This document shows positions 9,556-17,350 of a DNA stretch of 64,000 bases, piece after piece (position 1 is the stretch's first letter; every line of letters starts with the position of its first letter). The position numbers and the translations under genes were made by a program. The stretch is from Alloacidobacterium dinghuense (lineage in GTDB: Bacteria; Acidobacteriota; Terriglobia; Terriglobales; Acidobacteriaceae), in the NCBI RefSeq assembly GCF_014274465.1, contig NZ_CP060394.1, positions 1,178,001 through 1,242,000 of the forward strand, read 5' to 3'. Below the pieces are notes generated by a model. That model did no database searches and was not told the DNA's origin. It worked only from the letters and a program-made list of their open reading frames with translations.

Positions 9556-9833
9556 ATAGATAGGCCTCTTTAACCGCTCAGTGCATTTTCTGGACGTGCA
9601 GCTTTAGACACGCTCAAAGGGAATAAGATTCGAGGTACGTGTTTGTTCGACACTTGACTGGTAGGAGCGAATGGCGGCGCGGCATAATGAGCGGAACCAG
9701 AGAAAGCAAATCAGATAAAGACTACCGATGGATGAGAACACGAACAACGTGGCAGAAAACTCCGTCGGAGAGTGAATCAAATCTTATCCCGCAAGTGGAT
9801 AGTTGAGCAGGGAGGCCGATCTTCCCGCGAAGG
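9556..9833. other. Intergenic region without a supported gene
   Basis: About 280 bases between the channel gene and the terminator at 9834. Several very short frames (15-39 codons, around 9671-9805) exist, but none has a clear ribosome binding site or family resemblance. I see nothing else in it. Confidence 0.4.
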
Positions 9834-9862
9834 AAAAGCCGCGAGCATCTCGCGGCTTTTTC
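9834..9862. terminator. Bidirectional rho-independent terminator
   Basis: AAAAGCCGCGAG and CTCGCGGCTTTTT make a long perfect stem with a short ATC-containing loop. It has an A-run on one side and a T-run on the other. It lies between the convergent channel and deoxyhypusine-synthase-like genes and can serve both. Confidence 0.85.
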
Positions 9863-9877
9863 CAAGTTAGATTGAAA

Positions 9878-10945
9878 TCAGGCTGTGACCGGTTCTAACA
9901 AGCGCGCCCAGCGCCGCTCGGGCCGCGCTTCCTGCGCTTTCTTGTGATAAGCGTAACCCGTGATCAACGGCAAAGCCAAAGTTGCTTCACTGTAAACCAT
10001 CTGTTCGAAGGTGGTGTCCACCTTACCCCAGGAACTGGCTTCCTTAAGCGTGCTTGAAGAAAGGGCGCCATCGCGAACGTCAGCGACCGTGATCTGGATG
10101 GCATACTTGTGCATCGGCGCTTCGGTACCGAGGATGTCCGCAGCAACCACAATGTCCTGCGCAAAGTTCTTCGGCACACCGCCGCCGATCATCAGCAGAC
10201 CCGTAGTCGGGTTCGCGATTTTCAGCTGCGTGATCTCGTAAAAGTCCTTCGCGGAGTCGATCGCAACCTTCGGCTTGTCCTGACGCTTGTGCTGATGCGC
10301 TACAAGGCCGAATCCGGCAGAACAATCGCTGAACGCAGGGCAGAAGATCGGCACATCTTTCTGGTAAGCCGCGTAGACGATGGAATCCACGCCACCCTTT
10401 GCCGGAGTCTTGCCGTTGGCTTCGAGGTAGGCACCCATCGCGCGGATAAATTCACGCGAGCTATGAGCGCGGGGATCGAGCGAATCGGCGATCTTCTCTG
10501 TGGTCGCGTCGCAAATGCGCAGCTCTTCTTCGTCGATCAGCGTGTCATAGATGCGGTCGATCATCAGCTCTCGGAGCATCCCGTCTTCCGTGCCCTGCTT
10601 GAGGATGTCGTCGGCAATCCAGTGCTTATAGCCGAGACCTTCAAAGAAATCCTGATCGACGATGTTCGCGCCGGTGGAAACCACGGCGTCGACCATGTTG
10701 TTGCGTACCAGATCGATGAAAATCTGCTTCAAGCCTGCGCTGATCAGCGAGCCGGCGAGGCAGAGGATGACGCCGCAATCCTTATCGCGAAGCATCCGCT
10801 CATAAATCGAAGCTGCCCGGTGGAGATCACGGGAGCTATAAGCCATGTGTTCCATGGCATCTACCAGCGCCACGACATTGTGCTGCTTGATATCGATGTG
10901 CTGGATAGGGTTGGTAAGAAGTTCCTGTTTCGTAGGCATAGCCAT
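9878..10945 (-). CDS. Deoxyhypusine-synthase-like protein
   Basis: A 355-residue member of the deoxyhypusine synthase family, NAD-dependent enzymes that transfer the aminobutyl group of spermidine. Family features include VSTGANIVDQDFFEGLG, FCPAFSDCSAGFG, GGGVPKNFAQDI and a C-terminal SSWGKV whose lysine (K308) aligns with the lysine that carries the aminobutyl intermediate. Bacteria lack eIF5A, so the acceptor must differ; homospermidine or another polyamine product is an inference. It lies 92 bases downstream of a methyltransferase gene on the same strand and ends at a strong terminator. The start could also be the internal methionine at residue 3. Confidence 0.85.
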   Translation of the reverse strand: MAMPTKQELLTNPIQHIDIKQHNVVALVDAMEHMAYSSRDLHRAASIYERMLRDKDCGVILCLAGSLISAGLKQIFIDLVRNNMVDAVVSTGANIVDQDFFEGLGYKHWIADDILKQGTEDGMLRELMIDRIYDTLIDEEELRICDATTEKIADSLDPRAHSSREFIRAMGAYLEANGKTPAKGGVDSIVYAAYQKDVPIFCPAFSDCSAGFGLVAHQHKRQDKPKVAIDSAKDFYEITQLKIANPTTGLLMIGGGVPKNFAQDIVVAADILGTEAPMHKYAIQITVADVRDGALSSSTLKEASSWGKVDTTFEQMVYSEATLALPLITGYAYHKKAQEARPERRWARLLEPVTA

Positions 10946-11037
10946 TTCAGAATATCAACAAAACCCGCGTCATTACAGGCGATTTGTGTTAATTTCTGTT
11001 GGTCGGAATGGCGAATCTAAGGCGAAGAAATTCTGGA

Positions 11038-11679
11038 TTATCTCCGTCCTTGCCGTTTTTGCGCGATCACCAGACCCCGCGGAGTTGGCAGCAGTACGAC
11101 GGACAGTAGTCCCTCTGCCTCCAACCGCAGTGCGGCTTCTCGAACCACTTTAAGGTGCGAACTCGCATCATGCAGCAAGATGAGTCCCTGCGGGTTGACC
11201 TGTGGCAGAAAACGTCTCACTTCGGGTTCGCGGATCGGCATGTCGCTGTCGCTGAAGAGGATGTCAATCCGGCCATCAATCTTCATCTCCAAGCTCGATT
11301 CGTTCCGCAATTCAACCCATTCAGAAAGGCCGGAAGCTGCAACCTTTTCCTGAGCCTTAGCAAAGACGACAGGATCCAACTCACAGCTGGTGATTTTGCC
11401 GAAGCCATTGCGCTTCAGCCCTTCAGCGATCCACAGCGTGCTGACCCCCAGGAAAGCTCCCGTTTCGACGACCAATTCTGGTTTCACCGTAGTGATCAGA
11501 GTCCGGAGAAATTCCAGAACCTCCGCCTCGGCAGTCATCGAGTCGTACATGCTCCAGCGTTCAGGATGAGGGCACTCAGGAGTGGCGCGGTGGTATTCAG
11601 GCAGCAGCGCTCCAGCAGCGCGTTCTGCCTGCAGCATGACTTTGTGTTCCTGTTTCAGTTTCTCTTTGCGGAAGAGCAT
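11038..11679 (-). CDS. Class I SAM-dependent methyltransferase, O-methyltransferase-like
   Basis: 213 residues with a Rossmann methyltransferase core. Motif I is VVETGAFLGVSTLWIAEGL, followed by an acidic residue after the next strand (CELDP), and a later IDILFSDSD strand. The layout resembles the caffeoyl-CoA/catechol O-methyltransferase group, where D-x-D-type residues bind metal. The substrate is unknown. It may be co-transcribed with the deoxyhypusine-synthase-like gene, but the 92-base gap leaves that open. Confidence 0.75.
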   Translation of the reverse strand: MLFRKEKLKQEHKVMLQAERAAGALLPEYHRATPECPHPERWSMYDSMTAEAEVLEFLRTLITTVKPELVVETGAFLGVSTLWIAEGLKRNGFGKITSCELDPVVFAKAQEKVAASGLSEWVELRNESSLEMKIDGRIDILFSDSDMPIREPEVRRFLPQVNPQGLILLHDASSHLKVVREAALRLEAEGLLSVVLLPTPRGLVIAQKRQGRR

Positions 11680-11772
11680 TTCTTCGATGATAAATGCGCG
11701 TGTTGAGACTGTCCTTTATGTCATCTGACCGACGTTTATATTCGCATTGAGAGAATCAATGCCGCTCGAATT

Positions 11773-12654
11773 TTGCGTCACGTTGCTGTTAGTGTCCTTC
11801 TGCCTTTGGTCGTCGTGCCGCCTTCCTTTGGTTGGGGCAACGTAGGGCATAGCATGATCAACAAACTAGCCGCAGAGAGCCTGCCTGCCGATATGCCCGC
11901 TTTCATGCATACGCAAGCCGCGATCGACGAGATAGAGTACCTGGGACCGGAGCCCGACCGCTGGCGCTCACCTGCCGAGCCTGAACTGAATGCCGCGCAG
12001 GCTCCAGAGCACTTCATCGACATGGAACTGGCGGATGTGATTCAGCCGCTGCCGCACCGCCGCTACGATTTTATCGCTTCCGCCTACGCAGCCAGTCTCA
12101 CGCATCAGGCACAGGCGCGTGATCTTCGTCCGGAACGCATCGGTTTTCAACCATACATCACAAACGAAGTGTGGGAGCGGCTTAAGTCCGCGATGCGAGA
12201 GTATCGCGATCTCAGCGCCAAACACGAGGACACGAAACCGGTCGAAGCAGCCATTTTGTTTTATGCGGGTTGGCTTGGTCATTATGTTGGAGACGGTTCG
12301 CAGCCGCTTCATACCACGGTGAATTACAACGGATGGGTGAACAAAGACAATCCCAATGGATACACCACCGACCACAAGATCCATTGGCAATTTGAAGGCG
12401 TCTATCTCGGAGCCAACATCAAGGAATCGGACGTCAAGCCGCTGCTGACGGCGATACATCCGGTCGACGACGAGTTCGATAACTACAGGTCATATCTGCG
12501 GCATTCAAGCACACTTGTCGAGCGTGTATACCAGCTCGATAAGACGCATGGATTCGATGGCGCCGGTACTCCGGAAGCGAAGCAGTTTACCTCTGAACGC
12601 CTCGCCGCAGGCGCGAGCATGCTGCGAGACATCATCTACTCAGCGTTGGCTTGA
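11773..12654 (+). CDS. Secreted S1/P1-type zinc nuclease or phospholipase C-like hydrolase
   Basis: A 293-residue exported hydrolase of the S1/P1 nuclease-phospholipase C fold, which uses three zinc ions to cleave phosphodiesters. A hydrophobic signal peptide (1-20) ends just before W21, the N-terminal tryptophan that ligates zinc in mature P1 nucleases. WGNVGH (W21, H26), D62 and HYVGDGSQPLH (H170, D174, H180), then HKIHW and E208, supply the remaining likely ligands. The start is TTG; no ATG or GTG in frame lies before the signal peptide. It is divergent from the methyltransferase gene. DNA, RNA or phospholipid could be the substrate. Confidence 0.82.
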   Translation: MRHVAVSVLLPLVVVPPSFGWGNVGHSMINKLAAESLPADMPAFMHTQAAIDEIEYLGPEPDRWRSPAEPELNAAQAPEHFIDMELADVIQPLPHRRYDFIASAYAASLTHQAQARDLRPERIGFQPYITNEVWERLKSAMREYRDLSAKHEDTKPVEAAILFYAGWLGHYVGDGSQPLHTTVNYNGWVNKDNPNGYTTDHKIHWQFEGVYLGANIKESDVKPLLTAIHPVDDEFDNYRSYLRHSSTLVERVYQLDKTHGFDGAGTPEAKQFTSERLAAGASMLRDIIYSALA

Positions 12655-12702
12655 GAGTGCAAAACCCGTACCTGAGGCCCACTACGAGTAATCGGTCTCC
12701 AT

Positions 12703-13374
12703 TTATGGGTGACCGGCAAATCCATCCTTCACAAACATGTCATGTGCTGCGAGAAGCTGCTTTTTTCGCAGCACGCTCAAAACCTGTTCTACCGACCAGT
12801 CGAATGAGGACGTCCCGTCGACAATCAGGTCGGCATATTGAGCAGAGGGCCTGACAAACTCCTCTGCCATCGGTCGCACCGTCTCGGCATAGTGTTTTGC
12901 CACGGATTCCTGAGTTCGTCCGCGCTCCCGCACATCTCGTGCGAGGCGCCGCTGATAACAAATCTCGTCCGGAGTATCGACGTAAACGCCGAGATGATAG
13001 AGGCGCCGCAAGCCCTCGTAGTGAAGTGCGAGAATTCCGTCCACGAGCAGGAAATGCGGCTCATAGATGGTTACAGAAGCTCCTGGAATGCGCGTGTAAG
13101 CTGAGAAGTCATATTGCGGAAGCGCGATGCTGTGCCCCGATGCAAGTTCGCCGATTTGCGAAATAAGCAGATCGGACTGAAGTGCGTCGGGATGGTCGAA
13201 GTTTTGCTTACATCGCTCTTCATAAGAAAGATGGCTTAAATCGTGATAGTAGTGATCCAGATGAAAGTGAGTGCCTTCCAACTCGCGCGCCAATTCTTGC
13301 GCCAGGGACGTTTTCCCGGAGCCTGAACATCCTGCTATGCCAATAACAACTGGGCCGTTGTTTGTTCCGTTCAT
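12703..13374 (-). CDS. udk: Uridine kinase
   Basis: A 223-residue uridine/cytidine kinase that phosphorylates salvaged nucleosides to UMP and CMP. It has a P-loop GCSGSGKT (15-22), DHYYHDLS, NFDHPDALQ and PQYDFSAYTR, all typical of Udk. It is the last gene of the nucleoside salvage operon, and its ATG overlaps the stop of the phosphorylase gene (ATGA), so translation is likely coupled. The C-terminal 20 residues are longer than in short family members. Confidence 0.93.
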   Translation of the reverse strand: MNGTNNGPVVIGIAGCSGSGKTSLAQELARELEGTHFHLDHYYHDLSHLSYEERCKQNFDHPDALQSDLLISQIGELASGHSIALPQYDFSAYTRIPGASVTIYEPHFLLVDGILALHYEGLRRLYHLGVYVDTPDEICYQRRLARDVRERGRTQESVAKHYAETVRPMAEEFVRPSAQYADLIVDGTSSFDWSVEQVLSVLRKKQLLAAHDMFVKDGFAGHP

Positions 13375-14222
13375 GTGCCGCCGGTCTTCCCTTGTATGGC
13401 AGGTATCAGCGCCGTGAGCAACTGCGTGAACTTCGCCGATACGCGGCGTCCTGTTTCCATAACTTCTTCGTGGCTCAGTGGCTCAGTCTGGATACCGGCA
13501 GCAAGATTGGTTACGCAGGATATGCCGAGCACCTCAATCCCCATTTGCCGCGCCGCGATCACTTCCTGCACCGTCGACATGCCAACGAGATCTGCGCCCA
13601 GCGCGTGAAATGCGCGAATCTCTGCCGGTGTCTCAAAGCTGGGGCCAAGCACGCAGAGATACACGCCCTCCGCAAGAGAGAACCTCGACTGTTCGGCGGT
13701 TTTCGCCGCCAGTTTGCGCAGGCGATTCGAGTAAGCTTCGGTCATATCGAAGAATCGTGGCCCGAAGCGCTCATCGTTCTCTCCGATGACTGGATTGCGA
13801 TCGGTAAAGTTGATGTGATCGGAAATCAGCACCAACTCGCCCTGTTTTAACCCGGGCCGAATACCGCCGGCGGCGTTCGTCACGATCAATGTCTTGATGC
13901 CGAGCAGACCAAGCACCCGAACGGGAAACGTGACCTCGTGCGGCGAATAGCCTTCATACGCATGCACGCGCCCCTGCATTACAGCAACGGGGACACCATC
14001 AAGAGTACCGATGACGAGCCGACCGCTGTGACCGGGAACAGTGGACTTCGGAAAATGCGGAATTTCAGCAAAGGGGATAGCGATCGAGTCCGAGATCTTG
14101 TCGGCGAAGGCCCCGAGCCCCGACCCGAGGACGATGCCTACCGTGGGGATCAGGGGCGTCTGGGCTTGAATGTGGGCGACAGCCGCTGTGGCTTGTTCAA
14201 ACAAAGAGATGTTGTTGCTCAC
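13371..14222 (-). CDS. Purine nucleoside phosphorylase, trimeric family
   Basis: 283 residues. It cleaves inosine and guanosine with phosphate to the base and ribose-1-phosphate. It has GIVLGSGLG (30-37, phosphate loop), VPGHSGRLV with H65, NAAGGI, DHINF, GPSFETPAE and GMSTVQE, the pattern of the trimeric (PunA/XapA-type) phosphorylases rather than hexameric DeoD. The start is GTG, 15 bases after nupC. It overlaps udk by four bases. Confidence 0.93.
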   Translation of the reverse strand: MSNNISLFEQATAAVAHIQAQTPLIPTVGIVLGSGLGAFADKISDSIAIPFAEIPHFPKSTVPGHSGRLVIGTLDGVPVAVMQGRVHAYEGYSPHEVTFPVRVLGLLGIKTLIVTNAAGGIRPGLKQGELVLISDHINFTDRNPVIGENDERFGPRFFDMTEAYSNRLRKLAAKTAEQSRFSLAEGVYLCVLGPSFETPAEIRAFHALGADLVGMSTVQEVIAARQMGIEVLGISCVTNLAAGIQTEPLSHEEVMETGRRVSAKFTQLLTALIPAIQGKTGGT

Positions 14223-14237
14223 GTCTATCTATATGTT

Positions 14238-15476
14238 TTATCGCATCAGGATGCCAACAATCGAGGCGGACATCAGATTTGCCATCGTCCCCGCCAGCAT
14301 GGCGCGCAATCCCAGCCGTGCCAGATCATTCCGGCGATTCGGAGCGAGCGCACCGATGCCTCCGATTTGAATGCCGATCGAACTCAAGTTGGCGAAGCCG
14401 CAAAGCGCAAAGGTTGCAATCGTGAAGGAGCGAAAGTCCATCATCGCCTTCTGTGTTCCCAGGAGGGAATAGGCCACTACTTCATTCAGCACCATGCGCG
14501 TTCCAAGCAAATTGCCTACGATTCGCACATCGTGCCACGGGACACCAATGACCCACGCTATAGGCGCAAAGAGCACGCCAAGAATCATATCGAGCTTGGA
14601 CGGAAAAGGGATATGGTGTGGGCTGAGCCAGTTGTGTATCCCGCCAAGAATTCCATTCACCAGGGCAATCAGGGCCAGAAACGAAATGAGCATGATGGCG
14701 ACATTAAAGGCGAGACGGCCTCCGTCAATGGTCCCACGCGCGATTGCTCCCAGCAGATTCTCCTCCTTGTGCTCAGCATCTTTGGGCATGTGGACAATGC
14801 CTTCCGTCGCAGGTGTCTCAGTCTCCGGCACAAGCATTTTCGAAATGAGAATCGTTCCCGGAGCTGTCATGATGACCGCAGCCAGCAAGTGCTGTGCCTC
14901 AATACCGTACAAAATGTAGGCTGCCATGATGCCGCCGGAAACGTGCGCCATGCCGCTAGTCATAATCGTCATCAGCTCGGATTGCGTCGCGTCCGGCAGA
15001 AATGGCCGAATGGTCAGAGGCGCCTCTGTCTGCCCCATAAAGATACTGGCAGCCACATTCAGGCTCTCCGCGCCGCTTACGCGCAAAGTGAGTTGCATGA
15101 GTCGGGCAAAGAGCCGAATCAGCAACTGCATGATGCCGAGGTGATAGAGGACCGCGAAGAAAGCAGAAATAAAGATGATCGTTGGCAACACCTGAAACGC
15201 GAAGATACTGCCAAAAGTGGAGTGCTGTTTGCCTAATTCGCCAAAGTCGAACGTCGAACCCACAAAGGCATACGACAATAGTCGGGTAACGGCATCACCG
15301 GCAACCGCAAGGACCTTTTGGCCCCACGAGAAGTCAAGGACGATGAACGCGAAGCAAATCTGTAGTCCTAAGCCCCAAATGACCGTACGCCAGCGGATAG
15401 CCCGCCGATTGGTAGAGAAAATCCATGCCAGGCCCAGCATGGTAAGCAGGCCCAGAATTCCGGTAAATCGCCCCAA
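14238..15476 (-). CDS. nupC: Concentrative nucleoside transporter
   Basis: A 412-residue inner-membrane CNT family symporter importing nucleosides with H+ or Na+. It has many hydrophobic segments and family motifs such as GQTEAPLTIRPFL, MTSGMAHVSGGIMAAY, and CGFANLSSIGIQIGGIGALAPNRR near the end. The start is TTG with a good AGGAGA six bases upstream, which decides the start. It sits between deoA and the phosphorylase, supplying their substrates. The symbol is by family; the exact subtype (NupC or NupX) is not resolved. Confidence 0.9.
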   Translation of the reverse strand: MGRFTGILGLLTMLGLAWIFSTNRRAIRWRTVIWGLGLQICFAFIVLDFSWGQKVLAVAGDAVTRLLSYAFVGSTFDFGELGKQHSTFGSIFAFQVLPTIIFISAFFAVLYHLGIMQLLIRLFARLMQLTLRVSGAESLNVAASIFMGQTEAPLTIRPFLPDATQSELMTIMTSGMAHVSGGIMAAYILYGIEAQHLLAAVIMTAPGTILISKMLVPETETPATEGIVHMPKDAEHKEENLLGAIARGTIDGGRLAFNVAIMLISFLALIALVNGILGGIHNWLSPHHIPFPSKLDMILGVLFAPIAWVIGVPWHDVRIVGNLLGTRMVLNEVVAYSLLGTQKAMMDFRSFTIATFALCGFANLSSIGIQIGGIGALAPNRRNDLARLGLRAMLAGTMANLMSASIVGILMR

Positions 15477-15499
15477 ATCGTTCTCCTATTCTCTTCATC

Positions 15500-16855
15500 C
15501 TATGGGCGATAGGCGTTTTCGAGGTACTGTTTTTTGTTTTCAACCGTAATCGTGTCCTGGATGAGTGGCTCAGTGGGGGGGGGCTCATCGGCAACCATCA
15601 GTGCTAGCCGCAACAGTATCTCCGGTTCAGCGAACCGCCCATCATAGTCTGCAAACAGCGTACACAGCGGCTTGCCAGCCTCGACCTTATCGCCCAGCTT
15701 GACATGCATCTCCAGTCCTGCGTGCGCCGAGACGGGCTCTCCTGCACGCTCGCGCCCTGCTCCAAGTCGCTGGACTGCCCAGCCCACCAGCGTGCAATCG
15801 ACATGTGCCAGATAGCCTGATCGGTCGGCTACAAAATCCATGCGCGCGTGAGGATTATGGAATTTCTCAGGCTGGTCGAAGATTGCCGTGTCGCCACCCT
15901 GCGCCTCTACCATCTGCGTGAAGATCTTGAGTGCCTCGCCCGAGGTTAGAATCTGCTCGGCACGGTCGCGCCCCATTTCCGCACTGTCGCTGGCTCCGCC
16001 GAGGAAAATCATCCATCCCGCTAGTACTAGGGAGAGCTCCCGCAGGTCTTCGTTCAGGGGATGCCGCTTATCGGCTAACAAGTCGAGCGACTCTTGTATT
16101 TCGATCCAGTTGCCGGCAAAGCGTCCCAGCGGCTGATTCATATTCGTGAGCAATGCCGCCGTGCGTGTACCAGCGCGTTCTCCGATCTCCACCATCAGGG
16201 CTGCAAGAAAAAGAGCATCTTGCTTGTTCCGTAGGAAAGCTCCTGTGCCGGTCTTTACGTCAAGGACTAGGCCGTTCAGGCCGGCGGCAAGTTTCTTGCT
16301 CATGATCGATGCGCAAATGAGATACGGATTCTCTACCGTAGCTGTGCGATCGCGCAAACTGTAGAGAACTCGGTCGGCTGGAACAAGCTGATTGGTTTGG
16401 CCAACAATGCTCGCGCCGCATTTCGCGAGCACTTCCGCCATTTCCGCAAGGCTCAAGTGAGTCCGGTAGCCAGGAATGCTTTCGAGTTTGTCCAACGTGC
16501 CGCCGGTGTGGCCCAGAGCCCGTCCGCTGATCATGGGAACCACGAGCCCGGCAGCGGCTGCAATCGGAGCAATCAGAAACGATGTCTTATCTCCCACGCC
16601 TCCGGTTGAATGTTTGTCAACGGCAAAGCGCCTGAGCGGAGCAGGATCAAAGACAACTCCGGAAAGCCTCATCGACGTCGTCAATGCATCGACCTCTGCG
16701 AGGCTAAGACCGCGCAGAAATGCTGCCATCAGCCAAGCGGCCAGCTGTTCTTCGGGAATGCTTTCCGTGGCCGCTCCGCGCACGAGGAACTGGATCTCTG
16801 CGAGTGTAAGTTCTTCGCCGTCACGTTTCTTTCGGATCAGATCAACCGCGTGCAT
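15500..16855 (-). CDS. deoA: Thymidine/pyrimidine-nucleoside phosphorylase
   Basis: A 451-residue enzyme splitting thymidine or uridine with phosphate. The start is placed at the ATG at 16855 (MHAVDLIRKKRDG), where the family begins; an upstream extension to 16951 is open but overlaps cdd and looks unlike the family. Motifs include KHSTGGVGDKTS, GRGLGHTGGT-like sequence in the variant RALGHTGGTLDKLESIPG, SIMSKKLAAG and VKTGTGAF, then the C-terminal PYNP domain with a lipoyl-like fold. It overlaps cdd by 14 bases and is likely translationally coupled to it. It could be a dual-specificity pyrimidine phosphorylase. Confidence 0.92.
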   Translation of the reverse strand: MHAVDLIRKKRDGEELTLAEIQFLVRGAATESIPEEQLAAWLMAAFLRGLSLAEVDALTTSMRLSGVVFDPAPLRRFAVDKHSTGGVGDKTSFLIAPIAAAAGLVVPMISGRALGHTGGTLDKLESIPGYRTHLSLAEMAEVLAKCGASIVGQTNQLVPADRVLYSLRDRTATVENPYLICASIMSKKLAAGLNGLVLDVKTGTGAFLRNKQDALFLAALMVEIGERAGTRTAALLTNMNQPLGRFAGNWIEIQESLDLLADKRHPLNEDLRELSLVLAGWMIFLGGASDSAEMGRDRAEQILTSGEALKIFTQMVEAQGGDTAIFDQPEKFHNPHARMDFVADRSGYLAHVDCTLVGWAVQRLGAGRERAGEPVSAHAGLEMHVKLGDKVEAGKPLCTLFADYDGRFAEPEILLRLALMVADEPPPTEPLIQDTITVENKKQYLENAYRP

Positions 16856-17276
16856 GCTCTTCCTTCGTCCAGTGGTGGAATATGTGGGGCAGTAGTTCTT
16901 TGAATGGAGCGGATGTGATGCCCTGATCGTCGGGGAAATAAACGACGGCATCGGAAGTGACGAACTCGCTTAGCATCTGGCGGCATGCACCACACGGAGG
17001 ACTGGCAGCCTGATTCAGATTTGTAACGGCAATTGCGACGATCTTGTGCTGTGCTCCGCGTTCTGCGATCGCGCGGCACAACGCTGTGCGTTCCGCGCAG
17101 ATGGTGAGGCCGTAGGAGATGTTTTCGACATTGCACCCGCTCACGATGGTGTCATCATCGAAGAGCAAGGCCGCTCCCACGCGAAACTTTGAATAAGGAG
17201 CATAAGCTTTCGCGGCGGCTGATTCGGCAGAGGCACGTAATTGTGCGGTAATTTCAGGCGTTAGATTTGCCATCAT
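16842..17276 (-). CDS. cdd: Cytidine deaminase
   Basis: About 144 residues. It deaminates cytidine and deoxycytidine, giving uridine for the downstream phosphorylase. NVENISYGLTICAERTA carries the CAE zinc site with the catalytic glutamate, and PPCGACRQML gives two more zinc cysteines, as in small tetrameric deaminases. The start is taken as one of two adjacent ATGs (17276 or 17273); the longer TTG reading to 17309 adds non-family residues. It is the first gene of the cdd-deoA-nupC-pnp-udk operon and is divergent from cheA with about 75 bases between. Confidence 0.92.
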   Translation of the reverse strand: MMANLTPEITAQLRASAESAAAKAYAPYSKFRVGAALLFDDDTIVSGCNVENISYGLTICAERTALCRAIAERGAQHKIVAIAVTNLNQAASPPCGACRQMLSEFVTSDAVVYFPDDQGITSAPFKELLPHIFHHWTKEEHARG

Positions 17277-17292
17277 CCTGAGGCTAACGGCA

Positions 17293-17309
17293 TTGCTCCC
17301 GGAGAGCAA
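17293..17309. promoter_or_regulatory. Inverted repeat between divergent cdd and cheA
   Basis: TTGCTC and GAGCAA are separated by CCGGA, a perfect 6-5-6 inverted repeat in the 75-base divergent promoter region. It may be a regulator site for the nucleoside operon, the chemosensory operon or both. No second copy was found nearby. Confidence 0.3.
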
Positions 17310-17350
17310 GGCTGCTCAAGTTTACTGGTCTTCCACCCGATAGTAGAGGT

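Noticed and set aside
9671-9805. Short frames of 15-39 codons before a terminator
   Set aside because: No convincing ribosome binding site and no family resemblance, so not enough evidence for a small gene.
10109-11020. A 303-codon plus-strand open frame
   Set aside because: It mirrors the deoxyhypusine-synthase-like gene on the other strand, which has clear family motifs and a catalytic lysine.
13938-15236. A 432-codon plus-strand open frame
   Set aside because: It lies opposite the nucleoside transporter and phosphorylase genes, has biased low-quality composition and no family resemblance. It is a shadow of the real genes.
16856-16951. N-terminal extension of the thymidine phosphorylase
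   Set aside because: The extra 32 residues lie inside cdd, are unlike the family and are not needed; the family start is at 16855.
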